This document shows, piece after piece, positions 62,908 to 64,000 of a stretch of 64,000 nt of DNA (position 1 is the stretch's first letter; the number at the start of each line of letters is the position of its first letter). The translations under genes and the position numbers were made by a program. The DNA is from Clostridia bacterium (lineage in GTDB: Bacteria > Bacillota > Clostridia > Oscillospirales > Acutalibacteraceae). The stretch lies in NCBI GenBank assembly GCA_017625095.1, contig JAGALQ010000024.1, forward strand, positions 62,001 to 126,000. The letters run 5' to 3'. The notes under the pieces are model-generated. The model did not search any database. It was given only the letters and a program-made list of their open reading frames with translations, and had not been told where the DNA came from.

Positions 62908-64000
62908 ATGAAAAAGTTCAGAAAATCAGTAATTTCTCTTGTCCTTTCAGCAGCTTTAATTTTCTCAATGGGTACTTGTGTAACAGCTAACGATTCTCAA
63001 CCCGCTGACAACACTGCAATTATCGCAACAACAAATGTTTTTAATTTTATCATCAGCGGTGCTTTCAAGCTCCTCAGTGCTGCATTTCCGAGATTCGATA
63101 TTCCGAAGCTTGAAAATTATAAAACCGAAAACTTCTATAGCGGAACCGAAGATTTTATTGATGAACCAGCTGTTAATGCAAAATGGAGCCTTGGTTTCGG
63201 TGTCGAAAGTATAGTGCCTGATGACCTTGCTGACGGCAGCAGACAGTATTACACGGGCGGATATTTCACTCAGCAGATTAACAGTGTTCTTGATGATCAA
63301 AGAGTGCACGCAATTGCACTCAACGACGGTTCTGACCGCGGAACTGCAGTATTTGCTACAATAGACGGCATCGGTGTAAATAATGCAGATATCCGTTCAA
63401 TCCGTGCAGCTGTTGAAGATAAATTAGAAGCTCTCGGCATCAGCAGTGACATAATTGCTATAAACATCAACGCTACTCACTGCCATACTGTCCCTGACAC
63501 ACAGGGCTTCGGTCTTACACTCATTCCGAGAATCTTCCACAATATTGCAGCCATTCTTCCTTTTGTTGATCCGATAAGAAGTATTGATGATAAAGTGCTT
63601 GAAGAAATGATCAGCGGCGCATCCGATGCAATCGTTGAAGCATATACAAATATGGAAACGGGTTCTCTTTATTATTTTGAAACAGCGAGAATCGGCAAAG
63701 ATGAAGAAAAGAATATTTATCTTAACGATGAATACAGCTATCTGCGAAATAAGCGTTATGATACAGAAGGTTATCAGACGTTTTTTGCTTGTTTCAAATT
63801 TGTTCCCGATAACTTGAATTCAAAGGCTACTATATTCACTAATATCGGTGCACATCCAACGACCATTGACAGAACCACCAAAAAGCTTTCTGCAGACTTC
63901 CCTGCTTATATTGAAAAGCAAATTAATGACAATAATATGAACTTTATGTTCATCCAAGGTGCGCAGTCCCCTGTTTCAGTAAACAAAGGCGCTGTTCAGA
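62908..64000 (+). CDS. Secreted ceramidase-like protein, partial (runs off the window)
   Basis: Open from ATG 62908 (after AAAGGAGAA) to the window end, 364 codons visible. A signal peptide (MKKFRKSVISLVLSAALIF, to about TANDS near residue 33) precedes a domain that matches the upstream gene block by block: GFGVESIVPDD, then NINATHCHTVPDTQGFG near 190 and TNIGAHPTTIDRTTKKLSADF near 315. The same zinc-type His positions recur. It is thus an exported paralogue of the preceding gene. The 3' end is outside the window. Confidence 0.7.
   Translation, partial: MKKFRKSVISLVLSAALIFSMGTCVTANDSQPADNTAIIATTNVFNFIISGAFKLLSAAFPRFDIPKLENYKTENFYSGTEDFIDEPAVNAKWSLGFGVESIVPDDLADGSRQYYTGGYFTQQINSVLDDQRVHAIALNDGSDRGTAVFATIDGIGVNNADIRSIRAAVEDKLEALGISSDIIAININATHCHTVPDTQGFGLTLIPRIFHNIAAILPFVDPIRSIDDKVLEEMISGASDAIVEAYTNMETGSLYYFETARIGKDEEKNIYLNDEYSYLRNKRYDTEGYQTFFACFKFVPDNLNSKATIFTNIGAHPTTIDRTTKKLSADFPAYIEKQINDNNMNFMFIQGAQSPVSVNKGAVQ

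Overview
The window looks like a chromosomal segment of an anaerobic, low-to-moderate GC Firmicute, most likely a gut Clostridia/Oscillospiraceae-type bacterium. This is inferred from the strong AGGAGG-type ribosome binding sites, a tryptophan T-box, the NAD-linked PyrD/PyrK dihydroorotate dehydrogenase, a SpoVB-like flippase, FtsK/SpoIIIE, PadR/HAAS-type regulation and many secreted glycosidases and lipases. No rRNA, CRISPR array, intact transposase or integrase was seen.

Layout. 1-4.4 kb: the start of a P-loop ATPase, a TIM-barrel sugar isomerase-like gene paired with a DtxR/MntR-type repressor, and the trkA-trkH potassium uptake pair. 4.6-6.7 kb: a CofE-like (F420-0:glutamate ligase domain) protein, tRNA-Leu(TAA) and a GNAT acetyltransferase. 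6.7-16.7 kb: a complete nine-gene de novo UMP operon (pyrC-carA-carB-pyrK-pyrD-pyrF-pyrE-pyrB-pyrI, minus strand). It is preceded by a good promoter and a leader that can fold as terminator or antiterminator. Its CarA has lost the Cys/His/Glu glutaminase triad, so this carbamoyl-phosphate synthetase probably uses free ammonia. 16.7-25.7 kb: ftsK-ygiQ-MBL hydrolase-DUF3006, then aconitase-isocitrate dehydrogenase, which supply 2-oxoglutarate. 25.7-39.5 kb: a GT87-like enzyme, a lysophospholipase-like hydrolase, a sialidase-like Asp-box protein, a flippase, a CDF metal exporter, an enlarged PRPP synthetase (PRPP feeds pyrE), and a GH38 mannosidase-GPH transporter-acetyltransferase operon.

39.6-44.8 kb: two paralogous lipase-like proteins and an NhaC antiporter. 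44.9-47.9 kb: a 2.9-kb integrated element or remnant in the 3' end of tRNA-Pro(CGG). It is bounded by a 24-bp repeat of the tRNA end, with inner 21-bp repeats, and carries a PadR/HAAS pair, a lipoprotein, a DUF5104-like protein and an IS3-like end, but no integrase. 48-64 kb: an accessory region of glycan- and lipid-degrading enzymes (GH43, GH30, GH39-like, circularly permuted GH3, alpha/beta hydrolase, two neutral-ceramidase-like proteins, the last running off the window). Interspersed are a stand-alone trpB under a Trp T-box and a 26-residue small ORF with a strong ribosome binding site and its own terminator.

The observations most worth following are the triad-less CarA in an otherwise complete pyr operon, the pyr leader attenuator without a recognisable PyrR loop, and the integrase-less island in tRNA-Pro.
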